Shown in pieces: positions 23,101 to 39,669 of a DNA stretch of 64,000 bases. The translations under genes and the position numbers were made by a program. Numbering within the stretch: position 1 is the stretch's first letter; every line of letters begins with the position of its first letter. The DNA comes from Trema orientale. Taxonomy: Eukaryota; Streptophyta; Magnoliopsida; Rosales; Cannabaceae. Under the pieces are notes generated by a model. The model ran no database searches and was not told where the DNA came from. It saw only the letters and a list, made by a program, of their open reading frames with translations. The stretch covers positions 422,155-486,154 of the forward strand of contig JXTC01000116.1 of NCBI GenBank assembly GCA_002914845.1, written 5' to 3'.

Positions 23101-25348
23101 AGAACTCCAAAACCTAGCATGGACATATCAATATACCTTGTGCTTTTCTTCAAGAGTAGCAGGGTGAAAAAACTCAGGAGGCTGGTCATATAGAACTGAA
23201 GCTCTATCAAATGACAGGAAAAGTGTTACTAAGCATTTCTTGATAATTAAAGTTTCTAGAACTTGTATGCAGAAATTGTGAATACTCTTACTTAATAGAC
23301 CAATTCTGAGCCAACTCATGTTGCATCGCCCTCGTCACACACAAAGAACCATTTGCCATCTTCCCAAAATACCTCTCAAACCTAAGCAGGCAATAAAAAG
23401 TCAAATATGGTGCACAACAACAACCACCAAAAAAAAAAGGGCCTTTATAATAACATCTAAAAGGATGATGATTTATACCAACGGTATAATGCCACAAATC
23501 GACTACTTCTTCCAAGGGACAGTGCCAACAAAGTGTATCCAAAATTATGCCAATCAATAATAAATGCAGAACCCCTTAGCCAACTCGCCCATTTTACAGC
23601 TACCAAAGTTGGAACAGAAGGTGGATTCTGAACAGACAAAATCAGAACAGTGAAACATTTTTTCACAAAGAATGAATTATTATTAATTAGTAAACTAACA
23701 CAGAGACAAGTGATACTAGACTTCCGGTAATGTAGGAAACACTTTGATCTGACAGTTGGGCAAATTTCTCAATAGAGTTTTTAAGGGGTTTAATATAAAG
23801 ATACAAATTCAAGCAGAACCATAATGCAGATTCAATGTAGATATACAAGTGGGTTGAAAGCTCGATATAAGTAATGATCTCAGAAAATTCTTCACAGGCA
23901 CACACACCAAAATAAATAAATAAATAACGATAAAAACATAACAACAACAACAAAAATAATAATAGTAATAATAATTTTTAAAAAAATCCAAAAAAACCAG
24001 AAAAGGAGAAAAATTCGAATCCTTTCTACATAAGCGTAGATTGTTATTGCCATGTGGACAGCTACATGCATGATAAAAATTCTTTGAAAACAGAACTTTA
24101 ATTTCTCTTAAGTAATAAATGCAAGCTCACCTGTACTAAAAAGACATCAGGAGCAGCTATCTTGAAACAGAGAAACCAAAGAAGCATAAAGAACTGAATC
24201 AGTGGCTTAATTAAAAGCACACCAGGTTTAAGAATCTTGGGCAGGCCAGGTGGAATAGTAGGCCACTGCTTCTGCACGTCAAAGTAAAATCAAACTTAAA
24301 TCTCAGTTCCTGAGACAACAATCTACCAAGAGTACCAAGTGAATATCAGATACCATTTTGTATATATGGATAGATTTATGCTCCAATAGAGCAGAATGGG
24401 GTTCTGAACCTGTTCACCATTCAAATTTAGAAATAAACAAATTGGGGTTAAAATCCTTTTCTTCTATATTTCGAAATCACATGTCTGTTCAACAAGAATA
24501 AACCAATCATATGAACTCAAATAATGTATTAGACTTGAGTAACAGTAAGTAACATAAGCAAAATCTAAATGCATCTAAAAGTGCATGTGAATGCACACAA
24601 AAATTTCACATATCCACAGTTAAGAGGTATCTAATCCCATAACAAAGAAGTAGATATCCAAAGCAATTGAAATTTACACCCACCGACCCAATATTTTCCT
24701 TTCATATTTTATTTGGGGGTTGAAGCAGATTCGAACTTATGATCCTCCACATTGGGAGGAAGTGCAGTTACAATGCCTCCAACCACGCTGACCAATAGTT
24801 TAAACTTTAATAAAGACAAAAATACTAAATAGATTACAAAAAACAAGCTTCGAGAAGAACCATCAACTGCAGAAAGTTTTCAAATTTTGGGTTTAACTTC
24901 TTAAAATTCCTTCCATAAGTGGGTTTTCCAAGTCAAATTTCTAACCAGTAAATTCAGCGATCACGTACCTCCATAAGCAACAATGTCGACCTCAAAAGAT
25001 GCCTAGAAAACCCAATGAAAGATCATAGATTCAACAAAGCAACATCGAGAATTTTTAATCACGAACAAATTCAAGACCCATTAACGGTGAAAAAACAGTG
25101 AATGGGGTGTACCTGACGAGCAAGAGAAAGGGCATGATACTGCATACGAGGACTGCGACCAATATCCCCCAAAACGACGACGCACGCCCTCCCTCTCTTT
25201 CCATTCTTCTCTTCTTCTACCAAAAAAAAAAAACCCAATTTTCTTCGTTATTCTCCATTCCATTTCCCCTATCTAATTCCCAACTTTGAGGGGGAAAAAC
25301 AATTTTAAATTGAAGATGAAAGAATAAAAGAGAAGACTTACCCGCCAT
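20110..25348 (-). CDS. TUN: ALG1-type beta-1,4-mannosyltransferase (TURAN orthologue), 17 exons
   Basis: A complete gene, exons (minus): 25348-25342, 25216-25113, 25002-24969, 24409-24354, 24271-24131, 23627-23479, 23381-23292, 23203-23137, 23061-22998, 22916-22802, 22435-22269, 22160-22050, 21943-21882, 21784-21732, 21631-21556, 20361-20233, 20133-20110. They sum to 1449 nt, 482 aa, phases matching throughout. ALG1 enzymes (GT33) add the first mannose from GDP-mannose to GlcNAc2-PP-dolichol on the cytosolic ER face; Arabidopsis TURAN is needed for pollen tube growth and reception. Visible: [19 protein letters not shown] near residues 15-33, a hydrophobic segment at about 84-105 ([15 protein letters not shown]), [16 protein letters not shown] at about 114-129, [13 protein letters not shown], the [11 protein letters not shown] and [13 protein letters not shown] donor-site region near 380-407. 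Intron 10 is GC-AG. The start exon codes only 7 nt. Identification is by recalled similarity along the whole length. Confidence 0.93.
20362..21555 (-). other. TUN intron 15 (large), with SSR and possible TE
   Basis: A 1.19-kb intron holding an AAT microsatellite next to a lone N at 21090, GT repeats near 21186-21220, and a possible transposon at 20745-21477 whose ends (CACGTGTTTGGTAGGAATG; inverted CCATGTTTAGTTAAGAGGG) are only weakly matched. Confidence 0.45.
22765..22790. repeat. GAA microsatellite in TUN intron 10
   Basis: AGAAGAAGAAGAAGAAGAA immediately downstream of the GC splice donor of exon 10 (minus strand CTTCTT...). This gives a pyrimidine-rich start to the intron on the transcribed strand. 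Confidence 0.8.
24690..24800 (-). mobile_element. Possible SINE in TUN intron 3
   Basis: On the minus strand GGTCAGCGTGGTTGGAGGC resembles a degenerate Pol III A box region and AAGTTCGAATCTGC fits a B box about 45 bp later. No clear tail or target duplication was found, so this could equally be a chance match. Confidence 0.35.
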
Positions 25349-25674
25349 GTCCGTACAAATCTGAAATTTTGCCAAGCTTTCGGAGGCGACGACCTGAAAT
25401 TGGGCGGGGGAGATTAGGGTTAGGGTTTAAAGAAGGTACTGTAATTGCACGCAGGAAAGGAAATGGTGAATGATGATCGATCAGTGAAGGCAATTGCTAA
25501 TTCACATTTGGATCACCCACCACCCCGGAGAATTTTCCTTTTCTATTGAAATAAAATTGTTATTTTTGTCTGGGTAAATTGTAAAAAAAATACCTAAATT
25601 CTGTAATTTATACGTAACAATAACATTAATGGTATGTTTACAGTATTCTTAATTTATATGTAACAATAATATCA

Positions 25675-25844
25675 GGGGATGCTATGGTAGAGGCGTCTCT
25701 ACGTAGGGTCATGCCTTAATTATCGTTGGATGGGAATCTGTGGGAAATAACGGGAATCTGTGGAAAATCTATTTATATACAGATTCTCATCCAACGGTGA
25801 ATAGACAGGGCCCTACGTAGGGCGCTCCTACTGTAGACGCGCCC
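25675..25844. mobile_element. MULE-type MITE, 170 bp (copy 1)
   Basis: Inverted ends of about 65 bp: left GGGGATGCTATGGTAGAGGC, right (inverted) GGGCGCGTCTACAGTAGGAG, both running into CTACGTAGGG and CGTTGGATGRGAATCTGT. Flanked by ATAATATCA (25666-25674) and ATAATATTA (25845-25853), an 8/9 match. A second copy in opposite orientation is at 43494-43665. The 9-bp duplication points to Mutator-type mobilisation. It sits about 330 bp upstream of the TUN start codon. Confidence 0.8.
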
Positions 25845-25853
25845 ATAATATTA

Positions 25854-27553
25854 ATGACATATTTGTTTCGCCGTAATTATAATAAGAGTAAATGAAAGGG
25901 ATAAAAATAGAGGAAAATCAGAAACATCATTTATATTACATTATTTATTTTAAATTTATAGAAAACCTAATCAAAACTATTAAAACACCATTTATATGTT
26001 TACTTAACACAAAAAACATAATGGGAATGCTATAATTGACTAAATTATAGATATTTTGGGAATAAAATTATATTTTAATAATTTAATTATAAATATATAA
26101 ATAAAAGTCTTTACAGGTAATGATATTCCTACACAGTTCTCTCATCCCCATATTTTAGTAAATAACTAAATGGGAATCATTACCACATATATGATTCCCA
26201 TTACCCATTAGTAAACATGCTATAAGAAGTTAAGTTTAATAGAATTTATGAGTATATAATAAGGAAAGTATTTAACTTGATCTAGTTTGGTTTCAGTTAA
26301 TTAGAAATTATAACATCTCGCATTCTGCTAGGACGAGTTAGTTATATAGTTTAAACGAGCTTTTTTTAGCTATATAACCTTTTAAAAGTAACAATTAGTC
26401 TTTAATGAAATTTTTATACTCACAATCATTATTTTTCTTTCAAAAACTTCAAAATTATTTCAAATTTTTCTTAAAATATGAAGATTTGATGTTTAGGTGA
26501 GTTAAAATCTTATTTATAGTTAAGGTTTTTCATATTTGGGAGATTTAATCAAATTCAAGCATGAAAATAACAATTTCAAACCTAAAATACCGATTTTATG
26601 TCTTGAAAATCATGATTTGCAAAAATCTCAGTCTAGCTTAACCAGAGTCCAATCGAGTTGGATACGATTAGATCTGTTCGAGTTCGACTAGATCTGAGTG
26701 CACTCGATTAGAGTATTTTGGGTTTTTAACACTATGTCAGCAAAAAAATTAAAAAAATAAATAAATAAAGAAAAATAAGAAAAAAGAGAATGTTAGATTT
26801 TAAAAGTGATATTTGGGGAAGGTCATGAGCCAATTAGTTCGATTTACTATTTCACCCTCAATGGTGAAAACTTTTAGTCACGTCGAGAATAAACCACAAT
26901 AAACTTCAACGTGTTTGCTTAGTTTTGTTGTCTGTTTCATTACTCTCGGTAGTAGAAGATTAGACACGTTTCTCCGTAACAAAATAAAGGGGTATTAGGA
27001 ATTCAGCTTCGCCCCATTATCAGGAGATGGGAAAAAGAAGCTGAAACGGAAAGATTTTTGTAGTCAATGTGGTATTTTTCTTCGAAACGCCGTATGAAAA
27101 TGATTGAAGAGACAATACCATATTTTTGGCCATATTTCTTAAAAGATAGTTGGGGGTGTTCTTTCCTAAGAAGTTGTTTTATTACAAGAGAAAAGAGGAT
27201 TAGCCTTTAGCTTACCCGAGGCAAATAACACACTCTTCAATTTCATACTCAATATTAGATAGTACAGAACTGAAATTAGTAAACTGGAATCAATAGTTAG
27301 TTACACATACAGTTTATATTTCCTACAAAAGAACTACTTTTGCTGTTAGGAACAATGCTTTTATACATTTACGTGTGAAACTATTGTGCAGTAGAAGATG
27401 AGGGTGTCGTTCCAAAATAACCCTCCAAAAACGAACATTCAAATCTCGTTTTTTAACTTTCGATCCTCCTCTAGAACAGTCCTTAGTAGCATGAGGAATT
27501 GAAAAGGGACAGAAAAAAATGCAGCGTTTCTTGTTCGCATCACAATCATCTAT
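25854..27553. other. Intergenic DNA between TUN and BSK2
   Basis: No gene supported. AT-rich to about 26900, then less AT-rich; the part from about 27250 to 27553 is likely BSK2 3' UTR. At 26630-26720 there is a stretch of CGAGT/GATTAGATCTG-like near-repeats of unknown origin. Confidence 0.4.
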
Positions 27554-31870
<4,317 letters not shown>

Positions 31871-32060
31871 GACTGTGAGCTTACATACCACTTCTGTATT
31901 TACAGCTAGAGACAGAAAGAGCTCAAACAGAGAGAGGAGAGAGAGAGAGAGAGAGCTGAGCAAGAAGTGGAAGTGAAGAAGAGTGAGAAAAAGTCAAAGA
32001 GAGAGAGAGGAGTGGGAGAGTAATGGAGGACTGGTCGAAGAGGTGGCGTTCTATTCAATG
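31871..32060 (-). promoter_or_regulatory. BSK2 5' leader and core promoter, CT-rich
   Basis: Read on the minus strand the 170 bp before the ATG contain three long CT blocks (complements of the GA runs near 31930-31960 and 31995-32015). Pyrimidine patches around the start site are common in plant promoters lacking a good TATA box, and I see none here. Exact start unknown. Confidence 0.4.
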
Positions 32061-33004
32061 ATTCAAAAACACTATTCAGCTGTGTATTTACTCATTAACC
32101 AATGAAAGGATGAAGAGGGTCACATGATATGCTGACATGAGGCACGTGCACTCCTGCTCAGAGTTTCAGACTCAGATAACATAGTAATAGTAATGTTAAA
32201 TAATTCTTTTTCAGTTATTTGCTTTTAATAAAGATAATATTGTCTATATTATATTATGTATCTTTGATTAGGCTCGAAAGTTTCAATCTCAACGTTTTGC
32301 TTTTACAAGTTCTTACAAAATTGGAGCATACAAATGTTGTCACTAGTAGTATGAAAGATGTAGCATTTTGTCAAAGTACTCCGATTTCTTGGTCTTTTGT
32401 GGTTAATAAATAAATTATATAATTTGTCTGTGTTTCTACATGGGGTCTACTCCACTTTTGGACTTGTTTGACGGTTTTGCCTTTTTTTTTTTTTTTTTTT
32501 GTTTTGGTCCCTCTTAATGATTAATCGGAATGATTCATAAATTAACTGATCCATGATACAAACTTAAATGAAAACTCTCTAGAAACAATGGGTTGTTATA
32601 AGTTTGTCATTGCTACACAAATTTAAATTTCTCTGAGTTGAAGGAATAAAATTTTTATTCTTAATTCCATGATGTATTTATGGGACAATACAAAAAATGC
32701 ACTTCTATCGCACTTAAATCTCACTTTAAATCATATGTTCTCATAAATCTTGAAATATTCTGCTTTAACCGAGGAAAATGCATCCCCTCTCTCACTTTTT
32801 GATCAAAACTATATTTTTCATTTTCTGAAAATGCAAATAATATCCTTTTATCAATTGTCAAAACTAGTTGTTATTTATTGTCTGAATATTTAGGAGTTTC
32901 TGTCTTTTTTTATGATATTTGAGAAGAAATTAAGAGTTCTTAAGTTTAAAGCTGATTTTCAATTTGGATTTAAATATTAAAACTTTCCTAATATATGTTT
33001 GGCT
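32061..33004. other. Intergenic DNA upstream of BSK2
   Basis: No gene recognised; a poly-T run at about 32482-32500. The 64-codon frame at 32219 has no family similarity I know. Confidence 0.4.
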
Positions 33005-34262
33005 TAGAGATGTTAACAAGGTCGTGTCATGCCAGCTCAGACACATTTAACTATGGCACATTTGTGCATTGTATTGTATCAGCCGAGCACGATTAGTAAT
33101 CTTGCATGGCTCGCTGCATGCCTGTGCCCGTGCCGCACCTGTGTCGTGCTCATGTTCGATTTCGTGTCGTAATCGTACTGTTAACATGTTATTATCGTAC
33201 TTGTCTATATTTGTACCTAATTATTCTCTTTTTTGATATTATGCTATTACCACACATATTCGTGCCTGTTTCCGGTATTGTGCTATTTTTCGTGCCTAAT
33301 CATGCTTGTTTCTAATATTGTGTTATTTCTATGCCTAATCATGCTCATTTTCGACATTATGTTATTTTCATACTAATTCACACGTTTTAGATACTATGTT
33401 ATTTTTATGCTAATCATGCTTACTTTTTATTATGTTATTCATATGTCTAATCTTGCCCATTTTTTATATCTTATATGATTTCAAGCTTAATTATTTCCAT
33501 TTTCAAACTCTTATTGTTCATGTTCCATAATCGTGCTCATTATTGAAATTTAAAAAAAAATTAGTTGTTTTAATAATATTAAACATATTTCTTTTTAAAT
33601 AATTATGAATTGTTAATTATTATGTAATAGAAATAAATTATTTAAAAATTGATATAATTTTCATATAAAAATAAATCTAAATTGAAATATTAGAGTGTAC
33701 GTAAGAAATGATAATTAATTTAAATTTCTATAACTAAAGTATATTTCAACTAATTTGGCGCACACTCAAATTACATCAAAATATAACTCAAAAGTTATGA
33801 TTGATACCTATCTATATTGTATTTTTTTTTGTTAACCTTTTAAAGATTTTTTTTTATTATAAGTGAGTTTTGCCTTAAATTCTTAATATTTTTAAACTTT
33901 TTGGCCAGAATTTATTAAATTTTTGAACTTTTTTGTGTTAAAGAATTAGAAATTGACATAATACGTATACTATATATTATTTTTACCTATAAAATGTTTT
34001 AATTTTTATTTTCTTTACATTAAAATTATGCCAAAAAATAAAATAAATTTAATTTAAGTATATTTTTTGCAAACTAGTTATTTTTCTTAATCGTGCCTGT
34101 CATGCCTGTGTCATGCTTGTGTTGTGCCGGTCCAGACACATTTACTTATCATGTCGTGCTGGCCTAGATACAGTATTAATCGCGACGTGTTGTGTCGAGC
34201 ACAGTTACTAATCGTGCAGTGTCATGCCAGCTTATAATCATATCATACCTGTAATGGCCCAT
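33005..34262. mobile_element. hAT-like element built of GTGCCG/CGTGC words
   Basis: The ends (left ATGTTAACAAGGTCGTGTCA; right, inverted, CCATTACAGGTATGATATG) and the first and last 150 bp are rich in GTCGTG, GCCTGTG and CACGA words, giving a long imperfect inverted repeat. Plants have many elements of this wording that are annotated as hAT derivatives. Between 33180 and 33480 there are about seven loose repeats of a 40-bp unit (TGTTATTTYTATGCCTAATC, ATGCTCATTTT). No coding remains. Confidence 0.55.
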
Positions 34263-35734
34263 TAGTACCATCCCATTTTGATAATAAACTTTAAACTACT
34301 AGTTTGACCAAAAAGTGAGAAAGAGATGCTTTTTACTTACTTTATAATATATATTTGCTCATTAAAACAATTGAGTTTTATGTTAAAAAATATATTTTCA
34401 TACCAATAAAGTTATAAAATATTATTAAGATATTAGTTTATGTATAGTGTTATTTGAATACAGCTGATTTAGTTGCATAATATGTTTCCATTCCATGTGA
34501 TTTCATATGTACAAGTTATTTACCACCAGCTAATATTAGTTCACAGCTATATAAATAAAGTTGCATGCTTTATTTATAATCTAGCATATTTTGAAAAAAT
34601 TTGACTTATTTTAGTCAAATAAAGTCACCTGTTATAATGGAACATACACGAAATTGGATCATAAATTAAATTCATTTAACGAATTTGAAAAAAAAATTAT
34701 TTCATTGGCAATAATTAACTTTATTCTAAATCTTGAGTTAGTTGTAATTCTGTATTATCAAATATAGCTTTATTTAAATTACTAATGAGTAAGGTCACTT
34801 AATATTAATATTCTTTATTGTTTGGTAAAATATATTTGTTAAGATCTATATATTTGATAATATAGAATTTGGTGAAATAATATCTCTTCGTAAATTTTTT
34901 TTACTTGAGTATTAGTTTTAGGTATAAGTATGTCAACACTGATATTAGTAGAAAAATATTAACTGATGATTATTGGAGAAATCAGTAAGAACTAAGAAAC
35001 ATATATTTTATGTTTTCATAATGGTATACAAAAGGGCATTTAGCAAAGATTCATTATGATATAGGAGATTACTCCAATAGTAGTCATGGACAGTTGAAGT
35101 ACAATTTCAATTCTTTAGTGAAATATAATATGAAATTAAATTAGTAATAAGCTCGTAATTATTTGGATCTAACTATATATCCCATAAGATCTAAAGGTTA
35201 GCTTGTGTCAATAGTTATACTGTTATTGGATCGGACTAATTTGAGAAACAAGTTTGAGTGCTAGGTGTGCCACACTTATAGCCTAGTTACTGGGCCTAAG
35301 CGTGCAGCACTATAGTGTTTATCAGTTTTTGGTAAAAAAATTTTCTAGATAAAACTAGTAGTGTGAATATAAACAATTTCTATTTTTAGTAAGTTCTGTT
35401 TCCAAATAAAGACTGATAGTAATTTTAATTAATGATTTGGATCAATGAACTTGGATATATTAATTAGAGATTTATTCTAATTAAAGGTTAATTGAATGTT
35501 AACAAATCAAGGAAAAACTAACAATGTAATATTTAGTATGATTGCATTGATTGTCATGACAGAAATGACAATTGTGTGTAGTCAAGTATTACAAAGATAA
35601 TAGTGGGTAAAGTAAGATATTCCTATTAAGAGAATTTACTATTACTAGCCAAATTTTGCCAATGACTCTAGGCTACAAGCTTTGTCAAATTGACATAGAG
35701 CGTATAGCACATCTTGTGCATTTTGATTAGTTCT
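34263..35734. other. AT-rich intergenic DNA
   Basis: No gene. Together with 36193-36480 it has a faint look of a long plant LTR (short GC-poor runs, ending in AACGACAAAAGGTATGAATC), but I could not find TG...CA ends or a target duplication, so no element is claimed. Confidence 0.35.
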
Positions 35735-36192
35735 ATGAGAAATTAGGTGAAATATGCTATTTTCACAATGAGTTTTATAAAATACACCATTGTCAAAGTA
35801 ATTAAGCAAGTACACTCTTTTTAAAAAAATATAGACATAAAAGGACTTATATATCTTTTGAGTCGAGAGCGCTAGACTTTGTATCGAATGCTAGACAATG
35901 TGTATAACAGCTCGACCAAAAAAAAAAATATGAGTGTCGAGTGCTAGACAAAGAATTGAGAACGCTAAATAGGGTGCTAAGCAATATTGAGTCACTTGAC
36001 ATATCAAGTGCTAAACAAGGTATCAAACAACTCGACTCCTCTGCTTAGCCAAACTTGGACCTTTGGTAGGATAGAAGCTAAAGACATTTTTGTCTTCATA
36101 CTAAAACTTAAAAAAATGATATTTACCCAAAAATATTAAAATGAGTGTATTTTCTAAAATACACTGTAGAAAAGGTATATTTTTCTAAGAAC
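35735..36192. mobile_element. Inverted-repeat element with GCTAGAC subrepeats
   Basis: Left arm GAAATATGCTATTTTCACAA with TTTTATAAAATACACCA; right arm, inverted, GAAAAATATACCTTTTCTAC with TTTAGAAAATACACTCA; about 45 bp in each arm. The interior repeats GAGYGCTAGACAA-like words at least five times (35870-36020). No target duplication found. Confidence 0.45.
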
Positions 36193-36901
36193 GTCTAGTT
36201 TTATTTATATATTTTCCGTATAAAACTTAGTCACCTCACTACGTACAAATAGAAAATTAGATAGTGCTAAGTTTTCATAAAGAGAGAAAAATTCTTAAAG
36301 ATAAGTGAACAACGACAATCTGCCCTTAGATTTCTTCAGAAAATTTTGAGTGCGGTCACTAACTTGATATTTTATCGTGTAGCACTAAGAAATCACACTA
36401 AAAACATAATCTAGAATATAATTGGGAGTGGAATCGTTAGCCAAACAACGACAAAAGGTATGAATCGTTGGTCTAATATATTCTTAAATGTTTTAATGAG
36501 TTATCATAGTCACGTTCCACTGCATTAATATAGAAACACTATTAGTTACTATTTTGTGAAAAAATAAAATTTAAAATTTCTACCAACTGTAATTTTTTTA
36601 AATTCTTACTAACATGATATAGCTTTGCTTAATTCACATTGGTGTGCATATCCTTAGAGGCATTTTTCTCTGTTTTGTACGATGCATCAAATAAGATAAG
36701 AAATAAATGAAAAACTATGGGAAAAAACTCAAAACAGAAAAACTAAAACAATGTAAGAATGGTTTTTTTTCTTCTATTAGGCTTTGTCTTTCTCTTCTTC
36801 TTCACTTTAGAATTATTCTTTTTCTCTCCAGTTAAAGTCTCAAATTTAAGTTCACCCACCCATGATTATAGTGCGTCGCCAATACAAAAAAAAAAATAAA
36901 T
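36193..36901. other. Intergenic DNA
   Basis: No coding or paired repeat seen. Confidence 0.4.
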
Positions 36902-37940
36902 AAATAAATGATTCTATTAGCCTATGAACTAAGGAGAAAGTCTTACTTTAATCCTTAAATGTTAAATTATGCCGTAGTGGTCATTAAATTATTAAAAGTG
37001 TTCAATTTTAGTCAATTCTACTATAAATTTTATTTAGGATAAATGACTCTATTAGTCCCTGAACTAAGAATAAAATTTTACTCCAGTTCTTAAATTTTAA
37101 ATTGCTTCGTATTGGTCCTTAAACTATTAAAAATATTTTATTTTAGTCATTTTTGCTATCCATTTTGTTTCACTCTTATCAGAATGAGTACACGAATTGT
37201 ATTTCTCATTATGTAATAATAATTTCAATAAAATATTGTATTTTGGATAGTTCTACATTGTATTATTGTCCAATACGTAACTAATTTTAGTTCAACCAAT
37301 TATTTTTGAAATTGCTTTAATGCATATTCTTATCTCTTTATAATGTTGCACTATGCTTATAGATATGAATTAATTACAACAGAATAACAAAAATATCTCA
37401 TATGCTCATTCTGTTAATAGTAAAACTAAATACATAATAAAAAATTGTTAAAATGAAATTTTTTAATAGTTTAAGGACCAAAATAACGTAATAAAAGTTT
37501 AAGGACCAAAGTTGAGACTTTTTTCATAGTTTAGGAATCAAAATGGTCATTTATTATTTTGCTTAGTTCTTATTAAAATGAGAACATGAGTTGTATTTCT
37601 CAGTACGTATTAGTGATTTCAACAAAATATCATATTTTTGATGATTCTACAATGCATTATTATCTAATGTGCAACTTTTTTTTAACCAATCATTTTTAAG
37701 CTGTTTCAATTCATGTTTTAATCTCTTTATAATGCTGGATTATATTTTTGGATATGAAATAAGTGCAACAAAATAACAAATGTGTCTCATATACTCATTT
37801 TGTTAAGAATAATATAAAATATACAACCAAAAAAATTAGTGAAACTTTTTAATAGTTTAAGCACCAAAACAGCACAGTTTAATATTAAAAAATAAAATGA
37901 GACTTTTTTAATAATTTAAGAAACAACAGGGTCATCTCTC
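36902..37940. mobile_element. Long-TIR element, outer copy
   Basis: Left arm AATAAATGATTCTATTAGCC and right arm (inverted) GAGAGATGACCCTGTTGTTTC, each continuing for about 110 bp with the words CTTAAA..TTAAATTA and TTAAACTATTAAAAAG. The copy is interrupted by the related element at 37038-37556. Removing the inner element leaves about 510 bp, close to the inner element's own length. Confidence 0.65.
37038..37556. mobile_element. Long-TIR element, inner copy nested in a relative
   Basis: 519 bp with arms of about 110 bp: left GATAAATGACTCTATTAGTC, right (inverted) TAATAAATGACCATTTTGAT, and the word GGTCCTTAAACTATTAAAAA in both. Flanked by TTTTATTTAG (37028-37037) and TTTTGCTTAG (37557-37566), an 8/10 match compatible with MULE-type duplications. 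Its core (ATTGTATTTCTCA, CTCTTTATAATG) is also present in the outer copy. Confidence 0.7.
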
Positions 37941-38877
37941 ATAGTACGGTGTATAGCTTATTTAGAAAATGCAGAACTCATAATATTTTAAAAAATACCA
38001 TAATAGATCATATAAAAGGCCCAATTATTTTGTTAGGTCATATTTTTGGTATTATTTTTGTTTTCTTAGGCATTTTTGTCAAAAAAACTCAGACTATTTC
38101 GGCTTAATTAGGCTGCATTTGATGCTCATATGCAAGAAATTTGATTTTTATGATAATTTTTTGAAAAAATTGAAAAATCCCAAATTTTAAAATTGTTTGA
38201 AAATTTTCTGATTTTAATTAGAAAATACCATTGTTAAAAGTATTTAAAAAATACAACTTTTTATTAATTAATGAGATACTTGAAGTAACTAATTAAGACC
38301 GGTTACCACAAGTAACTAGATTAGTTACCTCGAGTACCATTGGAAAATACTAATTTTTAAGAAGAATAGTATTTTTCTAAATATTTATTAAAAGTATTAT
38401 TTTTCTAAATCAATCAGAATTTTTCAAAACATTTGGCCCATCTGGTATTTTTCAAATTTTGGTATTTGGGCTACTAATTTTGAAAGAAGCCTTTCTCTTT
38501 TTGTCTCTCATTTGATCATCTCTTCTTCAAACAAGATTAGTTCTTTGAGATTTGACCGTAAGGAAATTACTTTAAGAAACTTGTGTCATGACAAGAGTCT
38601 TTGAACTTGCTTGACTTGCGCTTTTGAATATCTGTTTTGTGTCAAAGAGATTTAGAGTATTGATTTGTATGAATTTTTTTTTTTCCTTTCAAATCTTCCT
38701 AGTTTGTACTGAAATTTCATCGCCAAATTTGACCGTGAATGAGAGCCAAAGCCGAACCATGTAAATCCTTTAGTTGTTTATGACTTTTTGTTATTTTATT
38801 ATTATTATTATTATTATTATTTCTAAATTCTGTTAATTTGACATGACATAACATGATAGAAAAAGAAGTAGATACAG
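37941..38877. other. AT-rich intergenic DNA with ATT microsatellite
   Basis: No gene. An ATT repeat runs at about 38796-38821. A block near 38290-38345 has repeated TAATTAAGACCGGTTACC/AGTAACTAGATTAGTTACC wording. Confidence 0.45.
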
Positions 38878-39300
38878 GGTAAATTGTGAAAAAATACCTT
38901 GAAATTTGGGTATTTTGTAATAAGAATTAGAAATGGAATAAATTCTAAAAAAATATCTTAAAATTTGAGTATTTTACAATTTTAACCCCGAAATTTGAAC
39001 TCTGTAAAATAGTATACTAAGATTAAGAATTTGTAAAGGTTGATACATATGTTGACCTTTTGAATTATTTTAACAATAAAAAGACACTAATGCCTCTAAA
39101 TTAAGGAGAATAATAAAGACTAATACAATTCTTATAGAGGATATTATTATTTTTTCTTTATTAAAATTAGTCAAAAAATTAATCCAGTATCAATTTTCAT
39201 AAATTCCTAATCTCGGAGTATTATTTTACAAAATTAAAATCTCATTATTAATATTGTAGGACACATAAACTTTAGGGTTTTTTTTTTTTGGGAAAATCCC
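38878..39300. mobile_element. Long-TIR MULE-like element (copy C), rearranged
   Basis: The left end GGGTAAATTGTGAAAAAATA and the right end (inverted) GGGATTTTCCCAAAAAAA bracket the same wording as copies A and B (TTTGAACTCTGTAAAATA, AAAATTAGTCAAAAAATTA). The left arm contains the terminal 50 bp twice in tandem (38878 and about 38938). No clear target duplication. Confidence 0.55.
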
Positions 39301-39301
39301 T

Positions 39302-39597
39302 TAGAGACATAGACGAAAATCAAGGAAGAAGAGAACATTATAGAAAAAATCTGTACAATTTGCAATTTATTCTTGTTTGAAAATTAATGCATACACTTTA
39401 GACATTCCTTTATTTATACGTAATTAAGCAATCAACGCAAATAGGAAACTAAACATGAATAGGAAACTAACTCTAAGAATTCAAAACGTACTAAAGAAAA
39501 TAATCACTCGCAATAAATGAAATAAAACTTAAAATAATCTTGAATTTAAAAATCCTAATTATTCACTGTAGTTACTTGACTGACTTATTTCCCAACA
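39302..39597 (-). mobile_element. Partial LTR, copia-like (fossil)
   Basis: On the minus strand it starts TGTTGGGAAATAAGTCAGTC, has TTTCCTATT repeats and an AATAAAGG promoter/polyadenylation-like block, and runs to a CTTCCTTGATTTTC segment. This matches the look of short plant copia LTRs. The other terminus is not visible: transposon copy C adjoins it. Broken and of uncertain age. Confidence 0.4.
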
Positions 39598-39669
39598 CAA
39601 ATAAAAAATCTCATCTTTTTTGTCACTTAAAAGCTGCTAGCTTGTAAGAAATAATCAAATCTTAACCGA

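Noticed and set aside
34263-36500. Long LTR fossil around the inverted-repeat element
   Set aside because: Only a general impression; no termini, primer site or partner.
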